A DNA stretch of 64,000 bases. Origin: Flavobacterium sp. ALJ2 (GTDB taxonomy: Bacteria; Bacteroidota; Bacteroidia; Flavobacteriales; Flavobacteriaceae). This document shows, piece by piece, positions 50,853 through 61,200 of this stretch (positions are counted from its first letter, which is position 1; every line of letters starts with the position of its first letter). The stretch covers positions 164,257 to 228,256 of the forward strand of contig NZ_JADNRC010000008.1 in the NCBI RefSeq assembly GCF_015594725.1, read 5' to 3'. A program made the position numbers and the translations under genes. The notes beneath the pieces are model-generated. The model worked only from the letters and a program-made list of their open reading frames with translations. It was not told the origin of the DNA and did not search any database.

Positions 50853-51416
50853 TTATGCTTCAGTTGTTTCGTTATTTTCTTCAGCAGCAGGAGCTTCTTC
50901 AGTTGATGCTTCAACTTCAGTAACTTCTTCTACAGCAGGAGTAGCAGCAGCAATAGCGTCAGCTTCAGCTTTAGCAGCAGCAGCTAAACGTTTTGCATTT
51001 ACATCTTGTTCTGCTTTGAAAGCTTTAGCTTTAGCATCAGCTTGCGCTTTTGTTAAACCATCTTTCTTAGCGTCAACTTTTCCAGATTTAGCTTCTAACC
51101 AAGCAGCTAATTTTGCATCAGCTTGTTCTTGAGTTAAAGCACCTTTGCGAATACCACCTTCAAGGTGATGTTTCAACAAAGCTCCTTTGTAAGAAAGAAT
51201 TGCTTTAGCAGTATCAGTTGGTTGTGCACCATTGTTTAACCATCTAACTGCACTATCAAGGTTTAAGTCGATAGTTGCTGGGTTTGTGTTCGGATTGTAA
51301 GTGCCTATTTTTTCTAAGTATTTACCATCTCTTTTTGAGCGTGCATCTGCAGCTACAACCCAGTAAAAAGGTTTTCCTTTTTTACCGTGTCTTTGTAATC
51401 TAATTTTTACTGACAT
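50853..51416 (-). CDS. rpsP: 30S ribosomal protein S16 with long Ala/Glu-rich tail
   Basis: The first 85 residues or so are canonical S16 (SVKIRLQRHGKKGKPFYWVV, DGKYLEKIGTYNP). The remaining 100 residues form a Bacteroidota-type extension rich in Ala, Lys and then Glu (EEVTEVEASTEEAPAAEEN), making the protein about twice the E. coli length. It leads the rpsP-rimM operon, with a TTG-N18-TATCTTTG promoter and a short 5' hairpin. Confidence 0.96.
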   Translation of the reverse strand: MSVKIRLQRHGKKGKPFYWVVAADARSKRDGKYLEKIGTYNPNTNPATIDLNLDSAVRWLNNGAQPTDTAKAILSYKGALLKHHLEGGIRKGALTQEQADAKLAAWLEAKSGKVDAKKDGLTKAQADAKAKAFKAEQDVNAKRLAAAAKAEADAIAAATPAVEEVTEVEASTEEAPAAEENNETTEA

Positions 51417-51435
51417 AATCGTATGATTAAATTTT

Positions 51436-51494
51436 GAGGTACTCGACCTCTGTTAATTAAGGGTGCAAAGATATAATTTTATTCTGAATTACAA
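51436..51494 (-). promoter_or_regulatory. rpsP promoter and leader hairpin
   Basis: On the minus strand TTG (51494 to 51492), 18 bases, then TATCTTTG (51473 to 51466) match the phylum consensus. The leader contains GAGGT-N5-ACCTC (51436-51450), a 5-bp stem 20 bases before the start codon. Confidence 0.7.
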
Positions 51495-51586
51495 TTTCTA
51501 TTTTTAATTAAAAGTTTAAGTGTTTGTTAGCGGGTTTTTTATGGTTCTTTTAAGATGGGAATTTGATCATTTTATTTTTTAATTGA

Positions 51587-51594
51587 TAATTTTG
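51587..51594 (+). promoter_or_regulatory. -7 box (TAATTTTG) for the lipoprotein gene
   Basis: TAATTTTG matches TAnnTTTG and lies 19 bases before the ATG at 51614. Confidence 0.6.
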
Positions 51595-51613
51595 CTAAAA
51601 TTTCAATAAAATC

Positions 51614-52102
51614 ATGAAGAAATGGTTCTTTCTGCTATCTATACTTTTGTTATTTCTCGCATGCGATAAAGATGAAGTAGCGTCTAATAATCCTGCTTTT
51701 CAATCCTTAAAGAACGATGTTTTTTGGAGAGCAGTAAGTTTTAGTGCAAGTATTGATAGTGATGGCAAACTTATAGTTATAGGTAGTTTAGGTAGTGATA
51801 AGGTTGTTCTGCAAACGGCTTTTGCAAAAGTTCAAACGTATGTTTTGGGAGTTGATGATGTTTCTACTGCTACATATATAAGTTCAGTATCAAAACAAGA
51901 GGCTTTATATAAAACAGGAAAAGAGTTAGGGAGCGGACAGATAGTAATTACACAGTATAATGAGGAGACAAATACCGTTTCAGGAACCTTCGCATTTGTG
52001 GCACCAAATGAGAATGATATTATGTTAGATGAAAATTTGGCTCATTTTAAAGAAGGAGTTTTTTATAAATTGCCAGTTACTTTGACTAATTCTCGTGATT
52101 AA
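51614..52102 (+). CDS. DUF6252-like lipoprotein
   Basis: The 162-residue protein has a lipobox (LLFLACDKDE, Cys17). A small beta-rich domain follows with FWRAVSFSASIDSDGKLIVIG, and the C-terminal NEETNTVSGTFAFVAPNE, where a sheet-forming TVSGTF segment recurs in the DUF6252 family. Family function is unknown. Most members are envelope lipoproteins of Bacteroidota. It is monocistronic with its own -7 box. Confidence 0.75.
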   Translation: MKKWFFLLSILLLFLACDKDEVASNNPAFQSLKNDVFWRAVSFSASIDSDGKLIVIGSLGSDKVVLQTAFAKVQTYVLGVDDVSTATYISSVSKQEALYKTGKELGSGQIVITQYNEETNTVSGTFAFVAPNENDIMLDENLAHFKEGVFYKLPVTLTNSRD

Positions 52103-52211
52103 ATAATTTTATAAAACATAAAAATATCTATTTACGAGTCTTCTTACTTTTTTTTATTAATAATAAAAACATAAATAAGCTAATTTATAGTAGATTAGAA
52201 AAAAATAAGAT

Positions 52212-52219
52212 TACATTTG
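52212..52219 (+). promoter_or_regulatory. -7 box (TACATTTG) for the RRM gene
   Basis: TACATTTG matches TAnnTTTG, 23 bases before the ATG at 52243. Confidence 0.6.
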
Positions 52220-52242
52220 TTGCATATTATAAATAAGTACAT

Positions 52243-52602
52243 ATGAATATTTTTGTTGGAAGCCTTCCATTCAGTATTGAGGAAGCAGATTTAAGAGAGT
52301 CTTTCGAGGCTTACGGAGCAGTTGATTCAGTTAAAATCATTACTGATAAATTTACTGGAAGAAGTAAAGGATTCGGTTTTGTTGAAATGACAAATGATGA
52401 TGAGGCTCAAAAAGCAATTGACGAATTGAACGGAGCTACTGTTCAAGGACGTGCAATTGTTGTAAACAAATCTGAGCCAAAACCAGAAGGCGAAAGAAGA
52501 AGTTTTAATAACAACCGTGGAGGAAGTGATTCTCGTGGTGGTTATGGTGGAAACAACCGTGGTGGAGATAACCGTGGTGGTGGAAACAGAGGAGGATATT
52601 AA
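52243..52602 (+). CDS. RNA-binding protein with one RRM and a Gly/Arg-rich tail
   Basis: The 119-residue protein has an RRM with RNP2 IFVGSL (3-8) and RNP1 KGFGFVEM (about 42-49). A C-terminal tail of Arg, Gly and Asn repeats (RGG/NNRGG) follows from residue 85. Such short RRM proteins resemble cold-inducible RNA-binding proteins of cyanobacteria and bind mRNA broadly. The gene is monocistronic with its own -7 box and strong terminator. Confidence 0.93.
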   Translation: MNIFVGSLPFSIEEADLRESFEAYGAVDSVKIITDKFTGRSKGFGFVEMTNDDEAQKAIDELNGATVQGRAIVVNKSEPKPEGERRSFNNNRGGSDSRGGYGGNNRGGDNRGGGNRGGY

Positions 52603-52620
52603 TATTTTTTTCTAAGATAT

Positions 52621-52652
52621 AAAAAAAGGTGTCAATTTATTGACACCTTTTT
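52621..52652 (+). terminator. Terminator after the RRM gene
   Basis: AAAAAAGGTGTCAA pairs with TTGACACCTTTTTT around a 4-base loop, with T-runs on both strands. Confidence 0.92.
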
Positions 52653-52711
52653 TGTTTGTATATGTTTTGTAATAGAGAGACAATGCAATGTGTCTTCTTT
52701 TGTTGAAATGT

Positions 52712-53773
52712 TTACAAATTAGCAACTAACCAATCTCCAACTTCGCTGGTTTTATATGCTTTGGTTCCCTTTGGAGCTAAGTCTTCTGTGATAATTCCTT
52801 GTTCCAATGATTTATTAACTACTGCTCTAATTGCTTCTGCTTCATCTTTTAACCCAAAAGCATCTTCAAACATCATTGCTGCAGATAATACAGTGGCTAA
52901 TGGATTAGCAATATTTAATCCAGTTGCTTGTGGATAAGAACCGTGAATTGGTTCATATAATGAAGTATGCTCTCCAACAGATGCAGAAGGCATTAGTCCC
53001 ATTGAGCCTGAAATTACCGAGGCTTCATCAGTTAAGATATCTCCGAATAGATTTTCAGTAATTAACACATCGTATGAGTTTGGCCATTGTACTAATCGCA
53101 TGGCGACAGCATCTACAAATTCATAAGAAACAGTTACCTCAGGGTAGTCTTTTTCCATTGCCTGTACCGTTTCTCTCCATAAGCGAGATGTTTCAAGAAC
53201 ATTGGCTTTATCTACGCAACATAATTTTTTGCTACGCGTCATAGCAAGTTCAAAACCTTTTTTTGCTAAACGTTGTACTTCAGCTCTTGTGTAAACACAA
53301 TTGTCATAAGCTGTTTCTCCGTTATCTCTTCTACCTTTTTCTCCAAAGTAAATCCCACCAGTTAGTTCTCTTAAGAAAACTAAGTCAGTTCCTTCGATTC
53401 TTTCTCTTTTTAGAGGAGAATTATCGATAAGTGAAGGAAAAGTAAATGTTGGTCTAACATTGGCAAACAAGCCTAGTTTTTTACGCATTAGTAATAATCC
53501 TTGTTCCGGACGAACTGGTGCGCTTGGGTCATTATCGTATTTTGGATGACCAATTGCGCCAAACAAAACAGCATCGGCAGCCATACAGATTTCATGTGTT
53601 TCATCAGGGTAAGGAACTCCAACGGCATCAATTGCACAAGCTCCTGTAAGAGCTGGTGTCCATGTTATTTCATGATTGAATTTTTTTGCAATAGCATCAG
53701 ATACTTTTACGGCTTCATTAATTACCTCAGGTCCGATTCCGTCTCCTGCTAAAAGGGCTATATTAAATTTCAT
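52712..53773 (-). CDS. leuB: 3-isopropylmalate dehydrogenase
   Basis: The 353-residue enzyme oxidatively decarboxylates 3-isopropylmalate in leucine synthesis. It shows LLAGDGIGPEVINEAVKV at the N-terminus, the substrate Arg region LLMRKKLGLFANVRP and the family signature NLFGDILTDEASVISGSMGL near residue 245. It closes the cluster leuC-leuD-synthase-leuB on the minus strand, 64 bases after the synthase gene. If the synthase makes citramalate, this enzyme would also act on 3-methylmalate in isoleucine synthesis. Confidence 0.96.
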   Translation of the reverse strand: MKFNIALLAGDGIGPEVINEAVKVSDAIAKKFNHEITWTPALTGACAIDAVGVPYPDETHEICMAADAVLFGAIGHPKYDNDPSAPVRPEQGLLLMRKKLGLFANVRPTFTFPSLIDNSPLKRERIEGTDLVFLRELTGGIYFGEKGRRDNGETAYDNCVYTRAEVQRLAKKGFELAMTRSKKLCCVDKANVLETSRLWRETVQAMEKDYPEVTVSYEFVDAVAMRLVQWPNSYDVLITENLFGDILTDEASVISGSMGLMPSASVGEHTSLYEPIHGSYPQATGLNIANPLATVLSAAMMFEDAFGLKDEAEAIRAVVNKSLEQGIITEDLAPKGTKAYKTSEVGDWLVANL

Positions 53774-53837
53774 TATTTTTATTTTAAGGTTTTAAGATTT
53801 TTTTTAATCTCAGTAACTAAGATGTTTAGTGATTTTA

Positions 53838-55358
53838 TTATGTAGCTACATTAAGCATTTTTTGTGTTGCGATAATTGCAGCAACCGTTTGGTCGGAATC
53901 TAGTCCTCTTGTTTTAAATTCTTTTCCGTGATTAATCCAAGTAATAATAGTTTCGCATAAAGCATCAGAACTACTTCCTGGTGGGATTCTAACAGCGTAA
54001 TCAATCAATTTAGGTAAAGTCATTTTTTTGCTTTTATAGATTTTTGTTAATGCATTCATAAAGGCATCAAACTGACCATCACCTTGCGCGTTTTCTTCTA
54101 TTATTTCCCCATTAAGATTTAAAGACAAAGTCGTTGATGGGCGCATTCCCTTAGAGTGAACTAGCATATAGGAGTCAATCGTGATTTTGTCTTGATACGT
54201 ATGACTGTTCAGAACGTCCGAAATGATATAGGGCAAATCTTCTTTGGTGACAGTTTCTTTTTTATCACCCAATTCGATAATTCGTTGGGTAACCAATTTC
54301 AAATCTTCCTGATTTAGTTTTAATCCTAATTCTTGAAGATTTTTCTCGATATTAGCTTTTCCAGAAGTTTTTCCAAGAGCATATTTTCGTTTTCTTCCAA
54401 AGCGTTCTGGAAGTAAATCACTAAAATATAAATTGTTTTTATTGTCACCATCGGCATGAATACCTGCGGTTTGAGTAAAAACATTGTCTCCAACAATTGG
54501 TTTATTGGCTGGTATTCTGTAACCAGTAAAAGTCTCAACTAATTTACTCACAGAGTATAAAGAGGTTTCCTTGATGTTGATGCTTACTTCGGGTAAATAA
54601 TCATTGATTACTGCAACGGTACTCTCTAGTGGTGCGTTTCCTGCGCGTTCTCCCATTCCGTTTACGGTAACGTGAAGTCCTTTTATACCTGCTTTTATAG
54701 CTTCCATAACATTAGCAACGCTTAAATCGTAATCGTTATGTGCATGAAAATCAAAATGGATATCAGGATATTTTGCAGTAATTTTAGAGATGAATTCAAA
54801 AGTTTGAGCAGGAATCAAGATGCCTAAAGTATCAGGGAGTAAGATTCTTTTGATGGGTTGTGTTGCTAAAAAAGCTAGAAAATCAAAAACATATTCAGGA
54901 GAATTACGCATTCCGTTGCTCCAATCTTCTAAATATACATTTGTTTCGATATCGTTTTCTTTTGCCAAAGCAATACTTGTTGCTATTTCTGCAAAATGTT
55001 GTTCTGGTGTTTTTTTTAACTGATGCGTGAGGTGGTTCATCGAACCTTTGGTTAATAAATTCTGAACTTTTGCTCCAGCCTTTTTCATCCATTCGATAGA
55101 AACTCCTCCGTCGACAAAAGACAATACTTCAATTCTCTTAATGTAGCCTCTTTCTTCTGCCCAAGCAGTAATGCCTTTTACTGCCTGAAATTCTCCTTCG
55201 CTTACGCGAGCAGAAGCGATTTCTATTCGATCAATATTTAATTCTTCTAACAGTAATTGCGCAATGGTTAGTTTTTCTGCAGCAGAAAAAGATACTCCTG
55301 AGGTTTGTTCACCATCACGGAGCGTTGTGTCCATTATTTCAATTTTTCTTTTTTCCAT
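53838..55358 (-). CDS. 2-isopropylmalate / (R)-citramalate synthase family enzyme
   Basis: The start at 55358 (MEKRKIEIMDTTLRDGEQT) is preferred; an ATG three codons earlier is possible. The roughly 506-residue protein has the DRE-TIM metallolyase barrel (TLRDGEQTSGVSF, HAHNDYDLSVAN, GMGERAGNAPLE) and a C-terminal LeuA dimer/regulatory domain (GMRPSTTLSLNLNGEI, DAFMNALTKIYK). The segments VLSFVDGG, NLLTKGS and NVYLEDWSNG place Leu, Leu and Tyr where, as I recall, the Leptospira citramalate synthase binds pyruvate. Citramalate synthase (isoleucine route) is thus at least as likely as isopropylmalate synthase. The leuCDB neighbours could serve either. Confidence 0.88.
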   Translation of the reverse strand: MEKRKIEIMDTTLRDGEQTSGVSFSAAEKLTIAQLLLEELNIDRIEIASARVSEGEFQAVKGITAWAEERGYIKRIEVLSFVDGGVSIEWMKKAGAKVQNLLTKGSMNHLTHQLKKTPEQHFAEIATSIALAKENDIETNVYLEDWSNGMRNSPEYVFDFLAFLATQPIKRILLPDTLGILIPAQTFEFISKITAKYPDIHFDFHAHNDYDLSVANVMEAIKAGIKGLHVTVNGMGERAGNAPLESTVAVINDYLPEVSINIKETSLYSVSKLVETFTGYRIPANKPIVGDNVFTQTAGIHADGDNKNNLYFSDLLPERFGRKRKYALGKTSGKANIEKNLQELGLKLNQEDLKLVTQRIIELGDKKETVTKEDLPYIISDVLNSHTYQDKITIDSYMLVHSKGMRPSTTLSLNLNGEIIEENAQGDGQFDAFMNALTKIYKSKKMTLPKLIDYAVRIPPGSSSDALCETIITWINHGKEFKTRGLDSDQTVAAIIATQKMLNVAT

Positions 55359-55427
55359 TATAAACATGATGCTAATACTATTTCATTTGTTTGAAATTGT
55401 ATAGTGGGTTGAAATAAAAATTATAAA

Positions 55428-55473
55428 GCAGCTACATTAAGTTCAATATTAAAGTTGAAGTTAATGTAGCTGC
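55428..55473 (-). terminator. Strong inverted repeat between leuD and the synthase gene
   Basis: GCAGCTACATTAA and TTAATGTAGCTGC form a perfect 13-bp stem with a 20-base loop. A partial U-run (minus strand TTTATAA) follows. It may be an internal terminator or mRNA-processing site that sets relative expression within the leu cluster. Confidence 0.6.
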
Positions 55474-55488
55474 ATTTTATTTGTTGTA

Positions 55489-56085
55489 TTAATAAGGAAG
55501 TTTATCAGCGAAAGCCACAATATCTTCTTTGATGTTTTGTAAATAATCAATGTCATCAAAGCCATTAACCATATTGTTCTTTTTGTATCCATTGATGGCA
55601 AAAGATTCTTGCTGACCAGTTGCTAACAAAGTAATGGTTTGGTTTGGTAAGTTGATTTCTAATTCTGTTTTAGGATCAGCTTCGATTGCTTTGAAAATCG
55701 TGTCAGCAAACTCAGGGCTAACTTGTACAGGAAGAACTCCAATATTCAAACAGTTTCCTTTAAAGATATCTGCAAAGAAACTAGACACTACAGCTCTAAA
55801 ACCGTAATCGTAAACTGCCCAAGCAGCATGTTCTCTAGAAGATCCTGAACCAAAGTTTTTTCCTCCAACTAAGATTTTTCCAGTATAAGTTGAATCGTTT
55901 AAAACGAAATCAGCTTTTGGAGTATCATCTCCGTTATATCTCCAATCTCTAAAAAGATTGTCTCCAAAACCTTCACGTTTTGTAGCTTTTAGGAAACGAG
56001 CTGGGATGATTTGATCCGTATCTACGTTTTCTATCGGTAGTGGCACTGCACTACTAGTAAGTATATTAAATTTATCGTATGCCAT
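55489..56085 (-). CDS. leuD: 3-isopropylmalate dehydratase small subunit
   Basis: The 198-residue subunit has the typical N-terminus [20 protein letters not shown] and the swivel-domain signature [21 protein letters not shown]. Together with LeuC it isomerises 2- to 3-isopropylmalate (or citramalate to 3-methylmalate). It lies 111 bases after leuC on the minus strand. The gap contains a flavobacterial inverted repeat. Confidence 0.96.
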   Translation of the reverse strand: MAYDKFNILTSSAVPLPIENVDTDQIIPARFLKATKREGFGDNLFRDWRYNGDDTPKADFVLNDSTYTGKILVGGKNFGSGSSREHAAWAVYDYGFRAVVSSFFADIFKGNCLNIGVLPVQVSPEFADTIFKAIEADPKTELEINLPNQTITLLATGQQESFAINGYKKNNMVNGFDDIDYLQNIKEDIVAFADKLPY

Positions 56086-56109
56086 TTTGATATCTGCTTT
56101 AGGCTGTAG

Positions 56110-56191
56110 GCTATAAGCTTTAGGCTTTTCCTACAGGGTGTATTATGTATTGTTTTTTTTTGCTTAAAGCCTATTGCTTAAAGCTTATAGC
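56110..56191. repeat. Inverted repeat between leuC and leuD
   Basis: GCTATAAGCTTTA (56110-56122) and TAAAGCTTATAGC (56179-56191) are exact inverses about 56 bases apart. The unit contains AAGCTTTA phrases that are a common intergenic repeat type in the genus. Confidence 0.7.
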
Positions 56192-56196
56192 GAGAA

Positions 56197-57591
56197 TTAA
56201 AATAACTCCCTCGGGTCTGTTAGTTTTCCTGTTACAGCAGCAGCAGCAGCCATAATCGGACTAGCCAAAAGTGTTCTTGAGCCAGGACCTTGACGACCTT
56301 CAAAGTTTCTATTAGAGGTACTTACTGCATATTTTCCAGCAGGAACTTTATCATCGTTCATTGCCAAACATGCTGAACAACCGGGCTGACGTAATACAAA
56401 TCCAGCTTCGGTTAAGATGTCTAAAAGACCTTCTTCTTTAATTTGTGCTTCGACAACATGAGAGCCAGGAACTAACCAAGCGGTTACATTATCAGCTTTT
56501 TTGCGTCCTTTTACAATTTCTGTAAAAGCTCTAAAATCTTCTATTCGACCATTGGTACAGCTTCCTAAGAACACGTAGTCGATTGGTTTTCCAATCATTA
56601 CATCATTTTCATGAAAGCCCATGTAAGCCAAAGATTTTTTATATGTTTCCTCTCCGCCTTCAACTTGGTTGGCATTCGGAATAGTTGCAGAGATACCAAT
56701 ACCCATTCCAGGATTAGTACCATAAGTAATCATAGGTTCAATATCTGATGCGTTGATGTTTAATTCAGCATCAAAAACAGCATCAGCATCCGTTTTTAAA
56801 GTTTTCCAATAAGCAACCGCTTTATCCCATGCTTCTCCTTTTGGAGCGTATAATCTTCCTTCTAGGAAATCGAATGTTTTTTGGTCAGGAGCAATCATTC
56901 CTCCACGAGCACCCATTTCGATACTTAAATTACAAACCGTCATACGACCTTCCATAGACATGTTCTCAAAAACGTCTCCAGCATATTCAACAAAATATCC
57001 AGTACCTCCAGAAGTAGTTAATTGAGCAATAATATAAAGAGCAACATCTTTCGGGCCTACACCTTTACTTAATTCACCATTTACGTTAATACGCATTTTC
57101 TTTGGTTTTGGCTGCATAATACATTGAGTAGAAAGTACCATTTCAACCTCAGAAGTACCAATTCCAAAAGCAATTGCTCCAAAAGCTCCGTGAGTAGAAG
57201 TGTGTGAATCTCCACAAACAATAGTTGCGCCAGGTAATGTAATTCCGTTTTCAGGCCCTACAACATGAACGATTCCATTTTTAATGTGACCTAATCCCCA
57301 GTGAGAAATTCCGTATTCGGCAGCATTATCTTCTAATGCTTTTAGCTGGTTGGCAGATAAAGCATCTTGAACTGGTAGATGTTGATTTATAGTTGGTGTA
57401 TTGTGATCCGCAGTTGCAAAAGTGCGTTCTGGGTATAAAACCGAAATACCTCTGGATTTTAATCCTAAAAAAGCAACAGGACTTGTAACTTCATGAATGA
57501 AATGACGGTCAATGAAAAACACATCTGGTCCATCTTCAATTTTACGCACCACGTGCGAATCCCAAACTTTGTCGAATAATGTAGTACTCAT
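56197..57591 (-). CDS. leuC: 3-isopropylmalate dehydratase large subunit
   Basis: The 464-residue aconitase-type subunit carries the [4Fe-4S] ligands: one Cys in [16 protein letters not shown] (near 346) and the pair in [12 protein letters not shown] (near 406 and 409). [12 protein letters not shown] at the start and [13 protein letters not shown] near residue 128 are family-typical. It is the first gene of the leu cluster, with a -7 box in the long divergent region shared with dnaE. Confidence 0.97.
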   Translation of the reverse strand: MSTTLFDKVWDSHVVRKIEDGPDVFFIDRHFIHEVTSPVAFLGLKSRGISVLYPERTFATADHNTPTINQHLPVQDALSANQLKALEDNAAEYGISHWGLGHIKNGIVHVVGPENGITLPGATIVCGDSHTSTHGAFGAIAFGIGTSEVEMVLSTQCIMQPKPKKMRINVNGELSKGVGPKDVALYIIAQLTTSGGTGYFVEYAGDVFENMSMEGRMTVCNLSIEMGARGGMIAPDQKTFDFLEGRLYAPKGEAWDKAVAYWKTLKTDADAVFDAELNINASDIEPMITYGTNPGMGIGISATIPNANQVEGGEETYKKSLAYMGFHENDVMIGKPIDYVFLGSCTNGRIEDFRAFTEIVKGRKKADNVTAWLVPGSHVVEAQIKEEGLLDILTEAGFVLRQPGCSACLAMNDDKVPAGKYAVSTSNRNFEGRQGPGSRTLLASPIMAAAAAVTGKLTDPRELF

Positions 57592-57640
57592 TTTTTAACT
57601 ATTTTTTAATTGTAATTTCCATGTAATCATAAGAGAATAA

Positions 57641-57648
57641 CAAAATTA
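57641..57648 (-). promoter_or_regulatory. -7 box (TAATTTTG, minus strand) of the leu cluster
   Basis: The minus strand reads TAATTTTG, 50 bases before the leuC ATG at 57591. No leader peptide rich in Leu codons was seen. Confidence 0.55.
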
Positions 57649-58181
57649 GAAAAAGAAACAAAAGTAAGAATTGGTATATTTGATTATATACGATGCCCAA
57701 ACCATTTTACAAATTATAAACTCATTCAGATTACTTGATATTGATTGGGGAATTGTATTTTGTTTTATTTTTTAGTTTCTTCTTTTAGCTAAAATTATCT
57801 TGATTGTTGTGGATATTGATAATTTGTGTATTTGTCGCTATTTTGTTGTGTATAAAGTGATTTGGATGTGGATAATATTCTAAACGGAATGAAAAACATA
57901 ATAATTAGTGGTTTTTAGTTTTAGTTTGTAGTGATTTAAAAATGAAATTTTTGAATGTTTTGTTCATTTAAATCTATTCTATAATAAGGCTGTTCTTTTA
58001 GTTGTGTTTTACGACATCCAAAAAAATAGAAAAGATGTATTTTTCTATTTTATTGTCATTAAATTTAACACAATTACATGTTTTATTCTTAGAAGCTCCA
58101 TTGTTTTTAATAATATAATAGATTTTCAAAAACGGCTTTTTTATTAACACTCAACCTCTTTTTCTTTCTCTAAAAAAAGAC
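57649..58181. other. Long divergent intergenic region between leuC and dnaE
   Basis: About 530 AT-rich bases with no coding frame I can support. The one clear structure is AAAATAGAAAA (58023-58033) with its inverse TTTTCTATTTT (58041-58051), an 11-bp stem around 7 bases. A small RNA or an attenuated transcript is possible but unsupported. Confidence 0.4.
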
Positions 58182-58189
58182 TAAATTTG
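58182..58189 (+). promoter_or_regulatory. -7 box (TAAATTTG) for dnaE
   Basis: TAAATTTG matches TAnnTTTG and lies 50 bases before the ATG at 58240. Confidence 0.55.
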
Positions 58190-58239
58190 AAGTTCAATTT
58201 TTGTAATTTCATATAATTGCAATCATCTCATTTACAACT

Positions 58240-61200
58240 ATGTACTTAATATTCGATACAGAAACTACAGGATTACCTAAGCGTTGGGACGCACCTATAA
58301 CTGATTCTGACAACTGGCCTCGCTGTATACAAATTGCATGGCAACTGCATGATGATATGGGGAAACTCATCGAGCATCAGGATTATTTGGTAAAACCCGA
58401 TGGATTCAATATTCCGTATGATGCAGAACGTATTCACGGAATTTCGACTGAGTTGGCCGAAGCCGATGGAATTACTTTGGCCGAAGTTTTAGAGAAATTC
58501 AATATTGCTTTAAGTAAAACCAAATTTATCGTTGGTCAGAATTTAGGTTTTGATGTAAATATCATGGGGGCAGAATTTCATCGAATGGGTATTGATTCCC
58601 CTATGAGTACTATGCCAGTTCTTGACACTTGTACAGAAGTTACCGCTTCGTTATTACAATTGCCTGGAGGTCGTGGAGGAAGATTTAAATTGCCAACATT
58701 AACAGAATTACATAGCTATCTTTTTAATAAACCTTTTGCAGAAGCGCACAATGCAACTGCCGATGTTGAGGCAACAACACGTTGTTTCTTAGAGTTAATA
58801 AGAAGAGAAGTTTTTACAAAAGAAGAATTAGATGTTCCGAAGGATTATTTTGGGGAATTCCAGAATAAAAATCCTCAGGAGATCAAGTTGATAGGCTTAA
58901 AGCATATCAATTTAAAAGCGGCTTCTGATAAAATTAGAGAGCAATTAAAAGCTTTGGAATCGGATGATAAGCAAACAACAGTTTCAGAGTCAGATTTAGA
59001 GGGTTTTAAAGCAGCGAAGTATTCACATTTGCATAACCACACGCAGTTTTCAGTTTTACAATCAACTATAGGGATTGGAAATTTAGTTTCGGCTACAGCC
59101 AAAAACGGAATGCCAGCTGTCTCGATGACCGATACTGGAAATATGATGGGGGCTTTTCATTTTGTAAGTGCCGTTATGAATCATAATAAAGCGGCATCAG
59201 GTAAAAATAAAGCTTTGGTTGAAGCTGGTGAAGAGCCAACGGAAACAGAAATAAAACCAATTGTGGGTTGCGAATTTAATGTTTGTGATAATCATTTGGA
59301 TAAAAGCAAAAAAGACAATGGTAATCAGGTTGTGCTGTTGGCTAAAAATAAGAAAGGCTATCACAATTTGGCAAAAATGTCATCGATTGCTTTTACAGAC
59401 GGATTTTATTATGTTCCAAGGATTGATAGAAAGATTGTTGAGCAATATAAAGAAGATATCATGGTTTTGTCTGGGAATTTATACGGAGAAATCCAGAGTA
59501 AAATCCTGAATGTTGGTGAAAACCAAGCAGAAGAAGCTTTGATTTGGTGGAAAGAGCAATTCGGAGACGATTTCTATCTAGAAGTAATGCGCCACAATCA
59601 AGAAGACGAAAACCGCGTAAATAAAACACTGATTGAGTTTTCTCAAAAACACAGCGTCAAATTAATCGCGACAAATAATACCTATTATTTAAATAAAGAA
59701 GATGCCAATGCGCATGACATTTTGTTGTGTGTAAAAGATGGTGAAAAACAAGCTACGCCAATTGGTCGTGGTCGCGGATATCGTTACGGATTACCCAATC
59801 AGGAATATTATTACAAGTCGCAAGAAGAGATGAAAAAACTCTTTAATGATTTACCTGAAGCGATTATCAATATTCAGGAAATTGTAGATAAGGTCGAAAT
59901 TTACTCGCTTTACCGTGATGTATTGCTTCCTAAATTCGATATTCCTCAGGAATTTATAGTTGTTGAAGACGAAGCAGATGGCGGCGTTCGAGGTGAAAAT
60001 AAATACTTGCGCCATCTTACTATGGAAGGGGCAAAAAGACGATATGGTGAAATTACAGAATCTATTCAGGAACGTCTGGATTTTGAATTGCTTACCATTT
60101 CAAATTCCGGATATCCGGGTTATTTCTTGATTGTTCAGGATTTTATAGCCGAAGCTAGAAATATGGATGTTTCGGTTGGTCCGGGACGTGGATCCGCAGC
60201 GGGATCTGCCGTTGCATATTGTTTAGGAATTACCAATATTGACCCGATTAAGTACGATTTGCTTTTTGAGCGTTTCCTGAATCCAGATCGTGTATCCATG
60301 CCCGATATTGATATTGATTTTGATGATGAGGGGCGTGGTCGAGTTATGGATTATGTAATCAATAAATACGGTAAAAATCAGGTTGCGCAAATTATTACAT
60401 ACGGTAAAATGGCTACCAAATCAGCCATTCGTGATACGGCTCGTGTGTTGGATTTGCCATTATTTGAAGCGGATAGAATTGCTAAATTAATTCCGGCAAT
60501 GATGCCGTCAAAATGGAATTTAGCACGTTTTATTTCTGAAAATGAAGATGAGGTTAAAAAAGCACTTCGTTCTGATGAGTTTGATAATGTAAAAGAATTA
60601 ATTGCTATTGCTAATGAAGATGATTTGGCAGGAGAAACCATTCAACAGGCAAAAATCCTTGAAGGATCGATGCGAAATACTGGGATTCATGCTTGCGGGG
60701 TAATTATTACGCCATCGGATATTACGAATTTTGTTCCTGTAACAACTGCAAAAGATTCTGATTTATATGTAACACAGTTTGATAACTCGGTTGCAGAAAG
60801 TGCAGGATTGCTGAAGATGGACTTCTTGGGTCTGAAGACCCTTACCTTGATAAAAGATACTGTTAAACTCGTAAAATATAGAAACGGAATCGATCTTGAT
60901 CCAGATACATTCCCGATTGATGATGTTGAAACATATGCACTTTTCCAAAGAGGAGAAACGGTTGGAATCTTCCAGTATGAGTCGCCCGGAATGCAGAAAT
61001 ACATGAAGGATCTAAAACCAACAGTTTTTGGAGATTTAATTGCGATGAATGCCTTGTATCGTCCGGGACCTTTAGAATATATCCCATCTTTCGTACGAAG
61101 AAAGAATGGCGAAGAGGAAATCAAATACGACTTAGATGCCTGTGAAGAATATTTAGGAGAAACATACGGAATTACAGTTTATCAAGAGCAGGTAATGCTT

